Below, piece after piece: positions 1 through 7,821 of a stretch of DNA of 64,000 nt (positions are counted from its first letter, which is position 1; every line of letters begins with the position of its first letter). Both the position numbers and the translations under genes were made by a program. This DNA comes from Candidatus Rokuibacteriota bacterium (GTDB lineage Bacteria; Methylomirabilota; Methylomirabilia; Rokubacteriales; CSP1-6), in contig VGLJ01000013.1 of the NCBI GenBank assembly GCA_016866775.1, positions 1 to 64,000 on the forward strand, in the 5' to 3' direction. The notes below the pieces were generated by a model. It was not told where the DNA came from, did not search any database, and saw nothing but the letters and a program-made list of their open reading frames with translations.

Positions 1-121
1 CAACAGGAGGCGCTGGCCCTTGGCTAATTCGGACAGCAGGATGGTCAGGCCTGATCGCCGCCGCCGACTCGAGCCGTCCAATACCCCAGCAAACCGCCGG
101 GTCCCCCGGTCGCGACCCGGC

Positions 122-345
122 TAATTTCAGGACTCCTGACATGAGCGGGTATGCCGCCGAATCTTCGCAACTTCGCCTGGAGGGTGCGTAACAAGTCGTG
201 CATCACTGACGACAGGTCGCGGACGCCGAAACTCTGGCGAACGCGCAACGCGGTCGAGTTTGGCCACCCGGACAGACCTGATGCTCGTTTCTGAACGTCC
301 GAGGTTGCATAAATTCTTGCGCCCATATCAGGAGTCCTGAAATTA
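122..345. repeat. 18-bp perfect inverted repeat enclosing about 190 bp
   Basis: Positions 122-139 and 328-345 are exact reverse complements (TAATTTCAGGACTCCTGA and its complement). Each arm contains a 13-bp palindrome, TCAGGA-N-TCCTGA. A separate 8-bp hairpin (96-103 with 114-121) abuts the left arm. The enclosed stretch holds a minus-strand reading frame (326 down to 45, 93 codons) that I do not recognise. The layout resembles a small non-autonomous element or a pair of operator-like palindromes. I see no transposase and no target-site duplication. Confidence 0.5.
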
Positions 346-655
346 TTTTCGGATCAGGGCTAACTTAGGGCCGTATTTGGGTAGAATTTATGTATTCACT
401 GGCGGAAAAGACGAACCTACTGACATAAGCTTCTGTAACGAAAATATCTTCACTCAGGCTACAGAATGGCATCACTACCCTGAGGGCACACACAGCTGGG
501 ACTTACCCAATCGAGGAGTTGATACTCCTGTTGACGGAGAATGTGCTCGCGCCAAGAATCCAATTCTAAGATTCCAAATGTGTAGAAATGATAAAATTAC
601 ATTCGATGTACTGCACAAAATAAGGGCAATTATCGAAAAAGATTTGTTTGGTGGG
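346..655 (+). other. AT-rich segment with an unrecognised 93-codon reading frame
   Basis: This stretch is visibly AT-rich (about 40% GC by eye, against about 70% elsewhere), so it looks foreign to the rest of the window. A plus-strand frame with a TTG start at 377 runs to a TAG at 656-658. Its product contains FTQATEWHHYPEGTHSW and four cysteines, and it matches no family I know. There is no convincing ribosome-binding site. The stop lies inside the tRNA-like sequence at 649-676. It may be the end of an integrated element, or non-coding flank, or contig-end contamination. Confidence 0.3.
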
Positions 656-676
656 TAGTCTCGGACTCGAACCGAG
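649..676 (-). tRNA. tRNA 3' fragment: T-arm, acceptor strand and CCA
   Basis: Read on the minus strand, 676-649 gives a T stem CTCGG, the loop TTCGAGT, the pairing stem CCGAG, seven acceptor nucleotides ACTACCC, discriminator A and an encoded CCA. The matching 5' acceptor strand (GGGTAGT) is not found in the next 150 nt, and no anticodon arm can be folded. Only the 3' quarter of a tRNA is therefore present. Such fragments are classic attachment-site remnants left by tRNA-targeting integrases. The fragment sits exactly at the junction between AT-rich and GC-rich DNA. Confidence 0.5.
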
Positions 677-839
677 AGTTCGCCGTCTCCGGCAGCACGG
701 GCACGCCCGATGCGCACCTGCACCTGAGCCTCTGGCGGGTGTCGCCGAAGCCGGGGACGCCGGAGTTCAGGGCGTTCCTCCAGCGGGCGATCGGGCGGGG
801 CGACCGCGACGCCGTCCTGGCCGACCCCGCCCTGCCGGG

Positions 840-1197
840 GCCGGGCCAGCGAGCGATAGAAGCTGTCGTCGAAGTGGATCTGCTGCCGGGCTTCGCCGGG
901 GCCGTTGTTGATCGCGAGCGCGCTGGACAGCAGGTAGTTCGGCTCGAGCAGGTGGTCGAGCAGGCGCAGGATGCGCGGGTGACTCACGAGGTCCGCGAAG
1001 ACCGCGGACTTCGCCAGCAGGGCAAACACGCGCTGGGAGTGACGCCCCTCGAAGGCATTGCGCCCCGTCGGCGTCGTCGCGACGTGCGGCGCGAGCGCCG
1101 CGCGGATCGCGTCGACCTCGCGGGCGCTGAGGAGCGCGGGGAGCACCACGAAGCCGTGCTCGTCCAGCGCGTCGAGCTCGGACGCGAGCGTCGCCAT
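840..1197 (-). pseudogene. Phytanoyl-CoA dioxygenase family protein, 3' end lost
   Basis: From ATG at 1197 the product begins MATLASELDALDEHGFVVLP and carries the PhyH-type first metal-ligand region around IHFDDSFY (about residues 107-114). This family is Fe(II)/2-oxoglutarate-dependent oxygenases that hydroxylate acyl chains or small molecules. After SLARPRQ (about residue 121) the frame no longer resembles the family. It runs through the tRNA fragment to a stop near 475. The distal His and Arg that bind iron and 2-oxoglutarate are absent, so the enzyme should be inactive. The break lies near 830-850, between native sequence and the foreign-looking end of the window. Confidence 0.6.
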
Positions 1198-1249
1198 CGC
1201 CGGCCTCCCGGCCGCGCGGGAGGTGGGATCCCCGCACGGCCGGGAACTA

Positions 1250-3301
1250 TTATGGACCGGGGGGGCTGGACGCGCCTACTTCGACGCGGGCGTCGTTGAA
1301 GCAGGCCCCTTCGGCGATGTCGGCGTGATGGGTGGGGCAGAGCGCGGAGATCGTCTGCCCGTTGTCGCTCGTGTCGAGCCACGCGCCCTTGAGCGAGCAG
1401 ACGACGCCGCGCGGGATGACGTCGGTCACGCGCAGCGGCAGGTGCACCTCGCCGAGGTCGTTCCACACCCGCACGCGCACGCCCTCGGTGAGGCCGCGTG
1501 CCGCCGCGTCGTCGGGATGCATCTCCAGCGGCGGCGTCGTCGCGCCGTTCACGCCGCCGAACGTCGAGGTGATCATCCGGTCCGAGGCCGGCGAGATCAG
1601 GATCAACGGATAGCGTGACTCGACCGGCGCGAAGCGCGGCAGCCGCGCGTCGTACTTCTCGGCGAGGTACGACGACGTCAGCTCGACCTTGCCCGACTTC
1701 GTGTTCGGGAAGACGTTCTTGAACAGCACGTAGTCCTCGCCGTTCGCCGTCATCGCGAGCGCGCGGTCCGTGGGAATCGCGCTTGGCCGCAGACCGCCCA
1801 GCCGCGGGTCGGCGGGATCGAGCGCGTCGTCCATCAGCTCGGCGTCGCTGGCCGCGAACGCCGGGTCGGTGAATCCGAAGCGCGCGGCCAGGCGCCGGAA
1901 GATCTCGGTGTGCGGCAGCGACTCGCCCTGCGGCGGGATGACGGGCTCGGCGCGTTGCAGCCAGTGCGTCCCGTACGCCGGATAGAGGTCCGCGAACTCG
2001 AAGTGGGTCGCGGCCGGCAGCACGATGTCGGCGTAGCGCATGCTGTCGGTCATCGCGACGTCGGAGCCGACGATGAAGAGATCCTCGCGGAGCAGGCCGC
2101 GGCGGAGGCGGTTCTGGTCGGGATGCACGACCACCGCGTTGTGGTTGTAGATGAACACGGCCTTGATCGGCGGATCGAGGCGCTCGTCCAGCAGGTGCGC
2201 GCCGACGTCGATGATGTTCACCATGCGCGTGCCCGGCGGCAGGAGATCGGGGCGGCGCAGGCGGTTCGGCGTCATCGGGAAGGCGTTGCGCGCGCCGTTG
2301 ATCAGCCCGCCGCCCGGCACGCCGAACTTCCCCGCCAGCGCGGGCAGCGCGAAGACCGCGCGGATGCCGCTGCCGCCGTTCTGATTGCGCTCGAGCCCGT
2401 TGCCGACGTTGATCGCCGCGGGCGACAGCGTGGCGTACCACTCCGCGAGCGTGCGGATCTGCGCTTCAGGGATCCCGCAGACCTCTGCCGCGCGCGCGAC
2501 GTCGTAGCGGCGCGCCTGCGTCATGAACTCGTCGAAGCCCTCCACGTGGCGCGCGATGAAGTCGCGGTCGAGCGCGCCGCGCCGCTCCAGCTCGGCGGCG
2601 ATCGCCCACGCGAGGACCACGTCGGTGCCGGGACGCAGCGCGATGTGCAGGTCCGCCTGCCGGGCGATCGGCGTCCGGCGCGGGTCGACGACCACGAGCT
2701 TCGCGCCCTGCTTGCGCGCGCGATTGATCACCGGCATCAGGTGCAGGTTCGACCAGGTGACGTTGCCGCCCCACGCGATGACGAGGCGGGCGTGCTCGGC
2801 GTGCTCCGGCCGCATGCCCGGGACGGTGCCGAACGTCCCCGCCCACGCCTCGGAGCGCACGCCGCCGCACATCGGCTTGCGGTCGAGCTGCGTCGCGCCG
2901 AGGCGATGAAAGAACCGGTAGTCCATCGAGCCGACGGCGAGCGCGCCGTGCGGCCCCGCGTAGTTCAGCGGCAGGATCGCCTGCGGCCCGTGCGCCGCGA
3001 TGATCGCGCCGAAGCGGGCGTGGACGACGTCGAGGGCGGCGTCCCACGAGATCCGCTCGAAACTGGTTCCGCCGCGCGGCCCCACGCGACGTAGCGGCGT
3101 CTTGATCCGCCGCTCGCCGTGCACGAACCCCGGGTACATCGCGGGCACCTTCGCGCAGACGACGCCGTTCGTGTACGGATTCGCGTGCGAGCCGCGGACG
3201 GCGACGATGCGCTCGTTCTCCACGGTGACGGTGAGGCTGCACGTGTCGGGGCAGTCGAGCGTGCACACGCTGTGACGTTCCGTGGTAGCCATGCCCGACA
3301 C
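1250..3301 (-). CDS. Molybdopterin-dependent oxidoreductase with [4Fe-4S] cluster
   Basis: A 683-residue catalytic subunit of the DMSO-reductase superfamily (bis-MGD molybdenum enzymes). The N-terminal 4Fe-4S site is visible as C13, C17, C21 and C49. A cofactor-binding section follows (MCGGVRSEAW, where the Cys is a possible Mo ligand, then WGGN and VVDPRRT). A C-terminal molybdopterin dinucleotide-binding domain begins near YPLILISP. No Tat motif is evident, so it is probably cytoplasmic. The start shown is GTG at 3301; ATG at 3292 (MATTERHSV) is equally plausible and neither has a strong ribosome-binding site. No electron-transfer or membrane subunit lies beside it. The substrate cannot be deduced. 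Confidence 0.88.
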   Translation of the reverse strand: MSGMATTERHSVCTLDCPDTCSLTVTVENERIVAVRGSHANPYTNGVVCAKVPAMYPGFVHGERRIKTPLRRVGPRGGTSFERISWDAALDVVHARFGAIIAAHGPQAILPLNYAGPHGALAVGSMDYRFFHRLGATQLDRKPMCGGVRSEAWAGTFGTVPGMRPEHAEHARLVIAWGGNVTWSNLHLMPVINRARKQGAKLVVVDPRRTPIARQADLHIALRPGTDVVLAWAIAAELERRGALDRDFIARHVEGFDEFMTQARRYDVARAAEVCGIPEAQIRTLAEWYATLSPAAINVGNGLERNQNGGSGIRAVFALPALAGKFGVPGGGLINGARNAFPMTPNRLRRPDLLPPGTRMVNIIDVGAHLLDERLDPPIKAVFIYNHNAVVVHPDQNRLRRGLLREDLFIVGSDVAMTDSMRYADIVLPAATHFEFADLYPAYGTHWLQRAEPVIPPQGESLPHTEIFRRLAARFGFTDPAFAASDAELMDDALDPADPRLGGLRPSAIPTDRALAMTANGEDYVLFKNVFPNTKSGKVELTSSYLAEKYDARLPRFAPVESRYPLILISPASDRMITSTFGGVNGATTPPLEMHPDDAAARGLTEGVRVRVWNDLGEVHLPLRVTDVIPRGVVCSLKGAWLDTSDNGQTISALCPTHHADIAEGACFNDARVEVGASSPPGP

Positions 3302-3340
3302 TATGCCGAGGCGCCGCGCGGTGTGGGAAGAGCCAATCGG

Positions 3341-4470
3341 TTACGCCACGCCGTAGAGATTGGCGGCGTTCCCGCCGAGGATCTCGCGCGCGACGCCGAA
3401 CGCTTCGGTCGGTGCCAGGGCGCCGAGGCCCATCAGCTCGTCGAGCACGACGCCCAGGCTCCGGCGGCCCCACCGCGCCGCGAGCCAGAACAGCTCCGGG
3501 ATGGCGGACGCGTCGCTCGAATAGAGCACCTTGCTCGTCGGCGCGAGACCGAGGAGCTGGCGTAGCACGGTCGGGATCTCCGCCGCCACGTGCGGGTTGG
3601 CGAGACCGAAGTCGGCATAGACGTTCCGATAAATGGACGCCAGGTAGCCGAGTCGCGCACGTACGGATAGCTCGCGTGCAGCAGGACGAAGGCGACGGTG
3701 CGGTACGCGTCCTTCTCGAGCAGGGGGCGCAGGTGGAGCGGGTTCGCGCCGAGCAGATCCACGTCGGGATCGCCGAAGCCGGTGTGGAACTGCACGGGCA
3801 GCGACTGTCGTGCCGCGCTCTCCAGCGCGCGGAGCAATAGATAGTCGTTCAGCGGCTTCACCGCGAGGCGAATCCGGCCGTCGCGCCGCGCCTGCTCCCG
3901 TACCGCCCCGAACGCGGCACCGGCATCGGCCGCGGTGGTCGGCTGCACGGCGAGGCCCGTCCGGTACGCGATGATGCTCTTCAGCGCGACCGAGCCGCCG
4001 GCGCGCGCGCCTTCGACGCCGGCCACGAACGCGTCGACGAACGTCTCGAAGCGATCGTGACGAAGGATCAGCTCCTGCGCGAAGGTCTCGAGCCGCAGCA
4101 CCGGCAGCACGCGGCAGGGCAGGTGCCGTGCGTGCTCGGCGTGCGACCACGTCTCGCCGGTCTGGTGGCCGTAGTCGACCAGCACCGCGGTGACGTTCGC
4201 TTCGCGCAGCACGCGGCTCGCGAAGACTTCCGGCGGATTCTTCTCGCGCGCGGCCAGCACGGCCTCCACCGTCGGCTCGCAGTCGAGCCTGCCGGCCAGC
4301 TCCTTGATCGCCCACCGGAAGAAGATCGTTTCCGGCACGTGGCGCGCGTGCATCGCGCGGTCGGCGCTCTCGGTGAAGAAGCGCGCGTACTCGGTGGCCG
4401 TGAACGGCCCGCCCGCCCGGAGGAGCGGGTGACAGTGCTGGTCGACGATGGGAACGGTCGAGAGGTCCAG
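3341..4470 (-). pseudogene. Amidohydrolase (FluG N-terminal-type), one frameshift
   Basis: An amidohydrolase-2 (TIM-barrel metal hydrolase) coded directly behind the glutamine synthetase. The N-terminus reads VPIVDQHCHPL, supplying the HxH metal ligands. Later landmarks are VQFHTGFGDPDVDL, LLHASYPYVR and the C-terminal YSSDASAIPELFW. The frame is lost by one base near 3650: YPYVRD should continue into LGYLASIYRNVYADFGL, which is in the next frame. There is no ATG, GTG or TTG between the synthetase stop (4474-4472) and HCH, so a CTG at 4470-4468 is the best start. In fungal FluG and plant homologues this domain is fused to a glutamine-synthetase domain, so the pair probably acts on one gamma-glutamyl-type pathway. 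The frameshift may be a sequencing error. Confidence 0.65.
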
Positions 4471-4471
4471 C

Positions 4472-5833
4472 TCAGAACTTCCAGAAGTGGTGCTTCGTCT
4501 CGAACACCGCGTCCTCGCGGGCGAAGGCCTCGGCCTCCGAGTGCTTCACCGCCAGATACGCGCGCGCGAGCGGCGCGCCGAGTGCTCCCATCAACGCGCG
4601 ATCCTTTTCGAGGTTGTCGAGCGCGGCGCCGAGCGTCGTCGGATACCGCTGGATCCCGCGCGCGGCGCGCTCGGTGTCCGACAGCGTGCCGGGGTCGACG
4701 AGCACGGGCTCGCCGAGCTTCAGCGCGCGCGTGACGCCGTCGAGCCCGGCGGCGAGCAGCCCGCCCAGCGCGAGATAGGGATTCGACGACGCGTCCGACG
4801 CCTTCAGCTCCGCGTTGGTCGAGCCCGCGCGGTCGGACGGAAAGGTCGACGGGGCGCGGATCGCGGCTTCGCGATTGTCCGGGCCCCACGCGGTGAACGC
4901 CGAGCTCCAGAAGTGCGGCTGCAGCCGGCGATAGGAATTGACCGTCGGGCAGGTGAGCGCGAGCAGCGCGGGGAGATGCTCCAGCACGCCGGCGATGAAG
5001 TGATACCCGAGCGCGCTCACGCCGTAGCGCCCGCGCGGATCGTGCATGAGGGAGCGGCGCCCGGCGGAGTCCCACAGACTGAAGTGGATGTGGCCGCCGT
5101 TGCCCGCCTGGTCGAGGAACGGCTTCGGCGCGAGCGAGGCGAAGAGGCCGTGACGATACGCGACGCCGCGTACGGTCTCCCGGTACAACACCTGACGATC
5201 CGCGGCCTCCAGCGCGGCAGCGTGGCGGATCGAGAGCTCCTGCTGCCCGTGGCCGAGCTCCGGGTAGTACTGCTCGACCTGGATGCCCTGCGCCTCCAGC
5301 GCCGCGACGATCTCGTCCATCACCGGCGCCGCCGTGGTCATGCCGAGCGTCGAGAAGCAGAGGCTCTCGTCGAGCGGCGCGAACGTGCCGTCCCCGCGCC
5401 GGATCGCCAGCGTGAACTCGCACTCGAACGCCGCGCGCACGCCGAATCCTGCCCTGGCGCACGCGGCGATCTGGCGCTTGAGAAACGATCGCGGACAGAC
5501 GTCCCACGGGGCGCCGTCCAGCGTGCACATGTCGGTCGTCATCGCCGCGGCGTGCGGCGCGTACGGCAGCACGGTGAACGTGCGCGGGTCCGGCTTGAGG
5601 CGGATCTCGCCGACGGGGCCGAGGCCCTCGACCGGCTGGAGCTGGGCGAGCATGTTCATCGCCTGCATCGCGACCGTGAGACCGATCCCGTCGGTGATGC
5701 GCGAGGCGAGGCTCTCGACGTGCGTGGCCTTGCCGCGGGTGACGCCGCCGTTGTCCGTATAGAGGAAGCGGATGAGCCGCACGCCGGCGCGCCGGGCGGT
5801 GGCGGGTGTGACGCGACCCCGAGGCGTTGCCAT
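4472..5833 (-). CDS. Glutamine synthetase family protein (gamma-glutamyl ligase type)
   Basis: A 453-residue class I glutamine-synthetase-like ligase. It has an N-terminal beta-grasp (FLYTDNGGVTRGKATHV), then catalytic-barrel landmarks: ECEFTL for metal binding, GNGGHIHFSLWD for the ammonia/ATP site, and the YRRLQPHFWS and NREAAIR loops. It is shorter than assimilatory GlnA and lacks a clear adenylylation Tyr loop. It is therefore more likely a gamma-glutamylamine/polyamine or FluG-type ligase than the nitrogen-assimilation enzyme. The start is ATG 5833. The downstream amidohydrolase follows with almost no gap. The divergent membrane protein begins 26 bp away. Confidence 0.85.
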   Translation of the reverse strand: MATPRGRVTPATARRAGVRLIRFLYTDNGGVTRGKATHVESLASRITDGIGLTVAMQAMNMLAQLQPVEGLGPVGEIRLKPDPRTFTVLPYAPHAAAMTTDMCTLDGAPWDVCPRSFLKRQIAACARAGFGVRAAFECEFTLAIRRGDGTFAPLDESLCFSTLGMTTAAPVMDEIVAALEAQGIQVEQYYPELGHGQQELSIRHAAALEAADRQVLYRETVRGVAYRHGLFASLAPKPFLDQAGNGGHIHFSLWDSAGRRSLMHDPRGRYGVSALGYHFIAGVLEHLPALLALTCPTVNSYRRLQPHFWSSAFTAWGPDNREAAIRAPSTFPSDRAGSTNAELKASDASSNPYLALGGLLAAGLDGVTRALKLGEPVLVDPGTLSDTERAARGIQRYPTTLGAALDNLEKDRALMGALGAPLARAYLAVKHSEAEAFAREDAVFETKHHFWKF

Positions 5834-5859
5834 GGCGGTTGAGCCGTAGGATAGCCGAG

Positions 5860-6612
5860 ATGCTCGTCTGGAAGCTTCTGCTCACCCCCGTGCTGATCGC
5901 CGCGGCGAGTCTCGCCGGCCGCCGGTGGGGACACGCGGTGAGCGGCTGGTTCGTCGGGCTCCCACTGACGTCCGGACCGGTCGCGCTCTTTCTCGCGCTC
6001 GAGCGCGGCACGAGCTTCGCGGCGGACGCCGCGCTCGGCGCGCTCGCCGGCGCGATGGCCGAAGCCGCGTTCTGTCTCGCCTACGCCTACCTCGCGCGTG
6101 GCGCGACGTGGCCGGCGGCGCTGGCGGGCGCGACGATCGCGTTCACGCTCGTCGCCGCCGCGCTGCAGCGCGCGGTCACCTCGTGGCTCATCGCCGCGCT
6201 CGGCGCCTTCGTGACACTGGCGATCGCGCTTTCGCTGATGCCGCGGCTGCGCGCGATGAGCGCCGCGGCGCCGCCACCGCGGTGGGACGTGCCCGCGCGC
6301 ATGGTCATCGCCACCGCGCTGGTGCTCGCCATCACGGAGTCGGCGCCGGTCGTCGGCGCCCGCGTGAGCGGCGTGCTCGCGACGTTTCCTGTCTACGCGG
6401 CCATCCTCACGGTCTTCGCGCATCGCCTCGGCGCGGCGTCGGCGGTGCAGGTGCTTCGCGGCCTCCTCTGGGGGCTGTTCGGCTTCGTGGGGTTCTTCGT
6501 GATCCTGGGCGCGGCGCTCGAACAGACCGGGATCGTGTTCGCCTTCGTGCTCGCGAGCGGGGCCGCCCTCGCGATCCAGGCGATGTCGTTCCTCGCCGCG
6601 CGCCCGCGGTGA
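5860..6612 (+). CDS. Multi-pass membrane protein, function unknown
   Basis: A 250-residue hydrophobic protein. Its start at ATG 5860 (MLVWKLLLTPVLIAAASLAG) puts a membrane helix at the N-terminus. About seven hydrophobic segments follow, including GALAGAMAEAAFCLAYAYL, LVIAL-type stretches near 120, and GLLWGLFGFVGFFVIL near 210. Short Arg-rich loops suggest an ordered inner-membrane topology. No catalytic or transport motif is recognisable. An in-frame upstream ATG at 5827 would overlap the divergent glutamine synthetase start and is less likely. Function is not assignable. Confidence 0.7.
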   Translation: MLVWKLLLTPVLIAAASLAGRRWGHAVSGWFVGLPLTSGPVALFLALERGTSFAADAALGALAGAMAEAAFCLAYAYLARGATWPAALAGATIAFTLVAAALQRAVTSWLIAALGAFVTLAIALSLMPRLRAMSAAAPPPRWDVPARMVIATALVLAITESAPVVGARVSGVLATFPVYAAILTVFAHRLGAASAVQVLRGLLWGLFGFVGFFVILGAALEQTGIVFAFVLASGAALAIQAMSFLAARPR

Positions 6613-6635
6613 GCCTGTCGATATACTCCTCATCG

Positions 6636-7766
6636 ATGCCTCGTGGTAGGCGGCTCGTCAATGCGCTCGCGGTGCTCGCGGGCGCGGGGGTCCTCGCCGG
6701 GATGCCGATCGGCGCTCACGCGCAAGCGGATGGCGCGCGCGTGCGAAGCCTGATCCGCGACCTCAAGAGTCGCGACTACGACACGGCGAATGGCGCCCTC
6801 GATCGGCTGTCCACCATGACGCACCCCCGTCCGGAGATCGTCGCCGGATTGATCGAGGCGCTGCGGACGGGCGAGTGGAACCGCTGTGGCGGCGACATGC
6901 GCGATGGCATCGCGCGCACGCTCGGCGAGTGGGGCGCGAAGGGCGCCGTCGCGCCGTTGCTGCAGCTCGTGAAGAGCGGCAAGCCGATCGAGCACGAATG
7001 CTCGCAGTGAGGATGCTGTCTGCTGGCCGTGACGCCAGCGGCGGTCCTCGAAGCGAGGTGGAAGGCGGAGCTGCTGGTGACGCTCGGCAAGGTGGCGCCG
7101 CCGCGCTACGCGAATTTCATCGGGCGCCACCGCGACGACCCGAGCTTCGAGGTGCGTCGTGCCGTCGCCACCGCGCTCGGCGTGATCGACAACGACGCGA
7201 TCGCCGTCCCGGTCCTCGTCCATGTGCTGGCGCGTCACAGCCGGCGCGAAGACTTCTTCGTGCAGTGGGACGCGGGGCAGTCTCTGATCGCGATCGCCAG
7301 ACGACGGTCGCCCGACGGCGTGCGCCGGAGGCTCGTCGAGCTGCTCCAGGAGCCGTTCGGCATGACGGTCGTCATCGCCGCGCGAGGCCTTGCCGCAACG
7401 GGCGACGCGCGGGGCATCGCGAAGCTCCGGGATCTGACGGCTCACCCCGACGGCGACGTCCGCCGTGAAGCCGTCCTCGCGCTCGGGGAGCTCGTCGATC
7501 GCGGAGGCGCCGACGCCGTGACCCGCCGGCTGACCGACGACAACGTCGCCGTCCGGGCCGCGGCCGTCTACGCGCTCGCGCGCATGAAGGGGGCGGCCGT
7601 GGTGCCCGAGCTCCGTCAGGCCGTGCAGGACGCGCTCGCGTACGAGCGCGAGCGCCGGCGGCAGACGGGCGAGAAGCCGGAGGCGTTGGAGCGGCTCGGC
7701 ATCGGCATTTTCGACCTCCGGGAGACGCTGCAGGAGGCGATCACCGAGACGCAGACGAAAGGGTAG
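6636..7766 (+). CDS. HEAT-repeat secreted protein with in-frame TGA, candidate selenoprotein (CxxU)
   Basis: One continuous frame of 377 codons interrupted only by TGA at 7008-7010 (codon 125). Upstream lies a signal peptide (hydrophobic stretch ending GAHAQA), then HEAT-like repeats such as ALDRLSTMTHPRPEIVAGLI. Downstream the same frame continues with uninterrupted HEAT repeats (VRRAVATALG, VRREAVLALGEL, VRAAAVYALARM). The context of the TGA is E-C-S-Q-U-G-C-C, so decoding it as selenocysteine yields a CxxU redox motif. A hairpin with a CGUGAC loop starts 17 nt after the TGA (see 7020-7041). The downstream half has no good start of its own: GTG 7029 lies in the hairpin and the only GAGGA is 15 nt away. 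Alternatives are a nonsense mutation or an error in a Cys or Trp codon. HEAT proteins are not a known selenoprotein family. Confidence 0.65.
7020..7041 (+). promoter_or_regulatory. Candidate bacterial SECIS hairpin in the HEAT-repeat gene
   Basis: CTGCTGGC (7020-7027) pairs with GCCAGCGG (7034-7041), giving 8 bp including one G-U pair around the loop CGUGAC. The loop begins 17 nt after the TGA at 7008-7010. Bacterial SECIS elements lie just downstream of the UGA, with a short stem and a G among the first two loop bases, and this one fits. The GrdB-family gene in the same window has the same spacing and the same first five loop bases. Confidence 0.55.
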
Positions 7767-7821
7767 AATGGCCCCACTTCGAGTCCCGGACCCCCTCGGA
7801 CCCGCAACGGAGGATCGAGCG

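Noticed and set aside
690..760. Complete class II tRNA including a long variable arm (GCCG-GAGA-CGGC hairpin)
   Set aside because: A short hairpin is present before the T-arm on the minus strand, but no anticodon arm, D-arm or matching 5' acceptor strand can be found, so only the 3' fragment is reported.
739..1299. Plus-strand frame opposite the PhyH remnant (start MSPKPGTPEFRAFLQRAIG)
   Set aside because: The first 40 residues look protein-like, but the rest is antisense of the PhyH domain and no family is recognisable. It may include part of an unknown gene joined at the break, but the evidence is too thin to call.
1910..3094. Long plus-strand frame opposite the molybdopterin oxidoreductase
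   Set aside because: Its product is Arg/Asp/His-rich low-complexity sequence without a family, typical of antisense frames in GC-rich DNA. The minus-strand gene is clearly real.
7029..7766. Separate HEAT-repeat gene starting at GTG 7029
   Set aside because: The start would lie inside the hairpin, with the only GAGGA 15 nt away. The frame and repeat pattern are continuous with the upstream part, so one gene with an internal TGA is the better reading.
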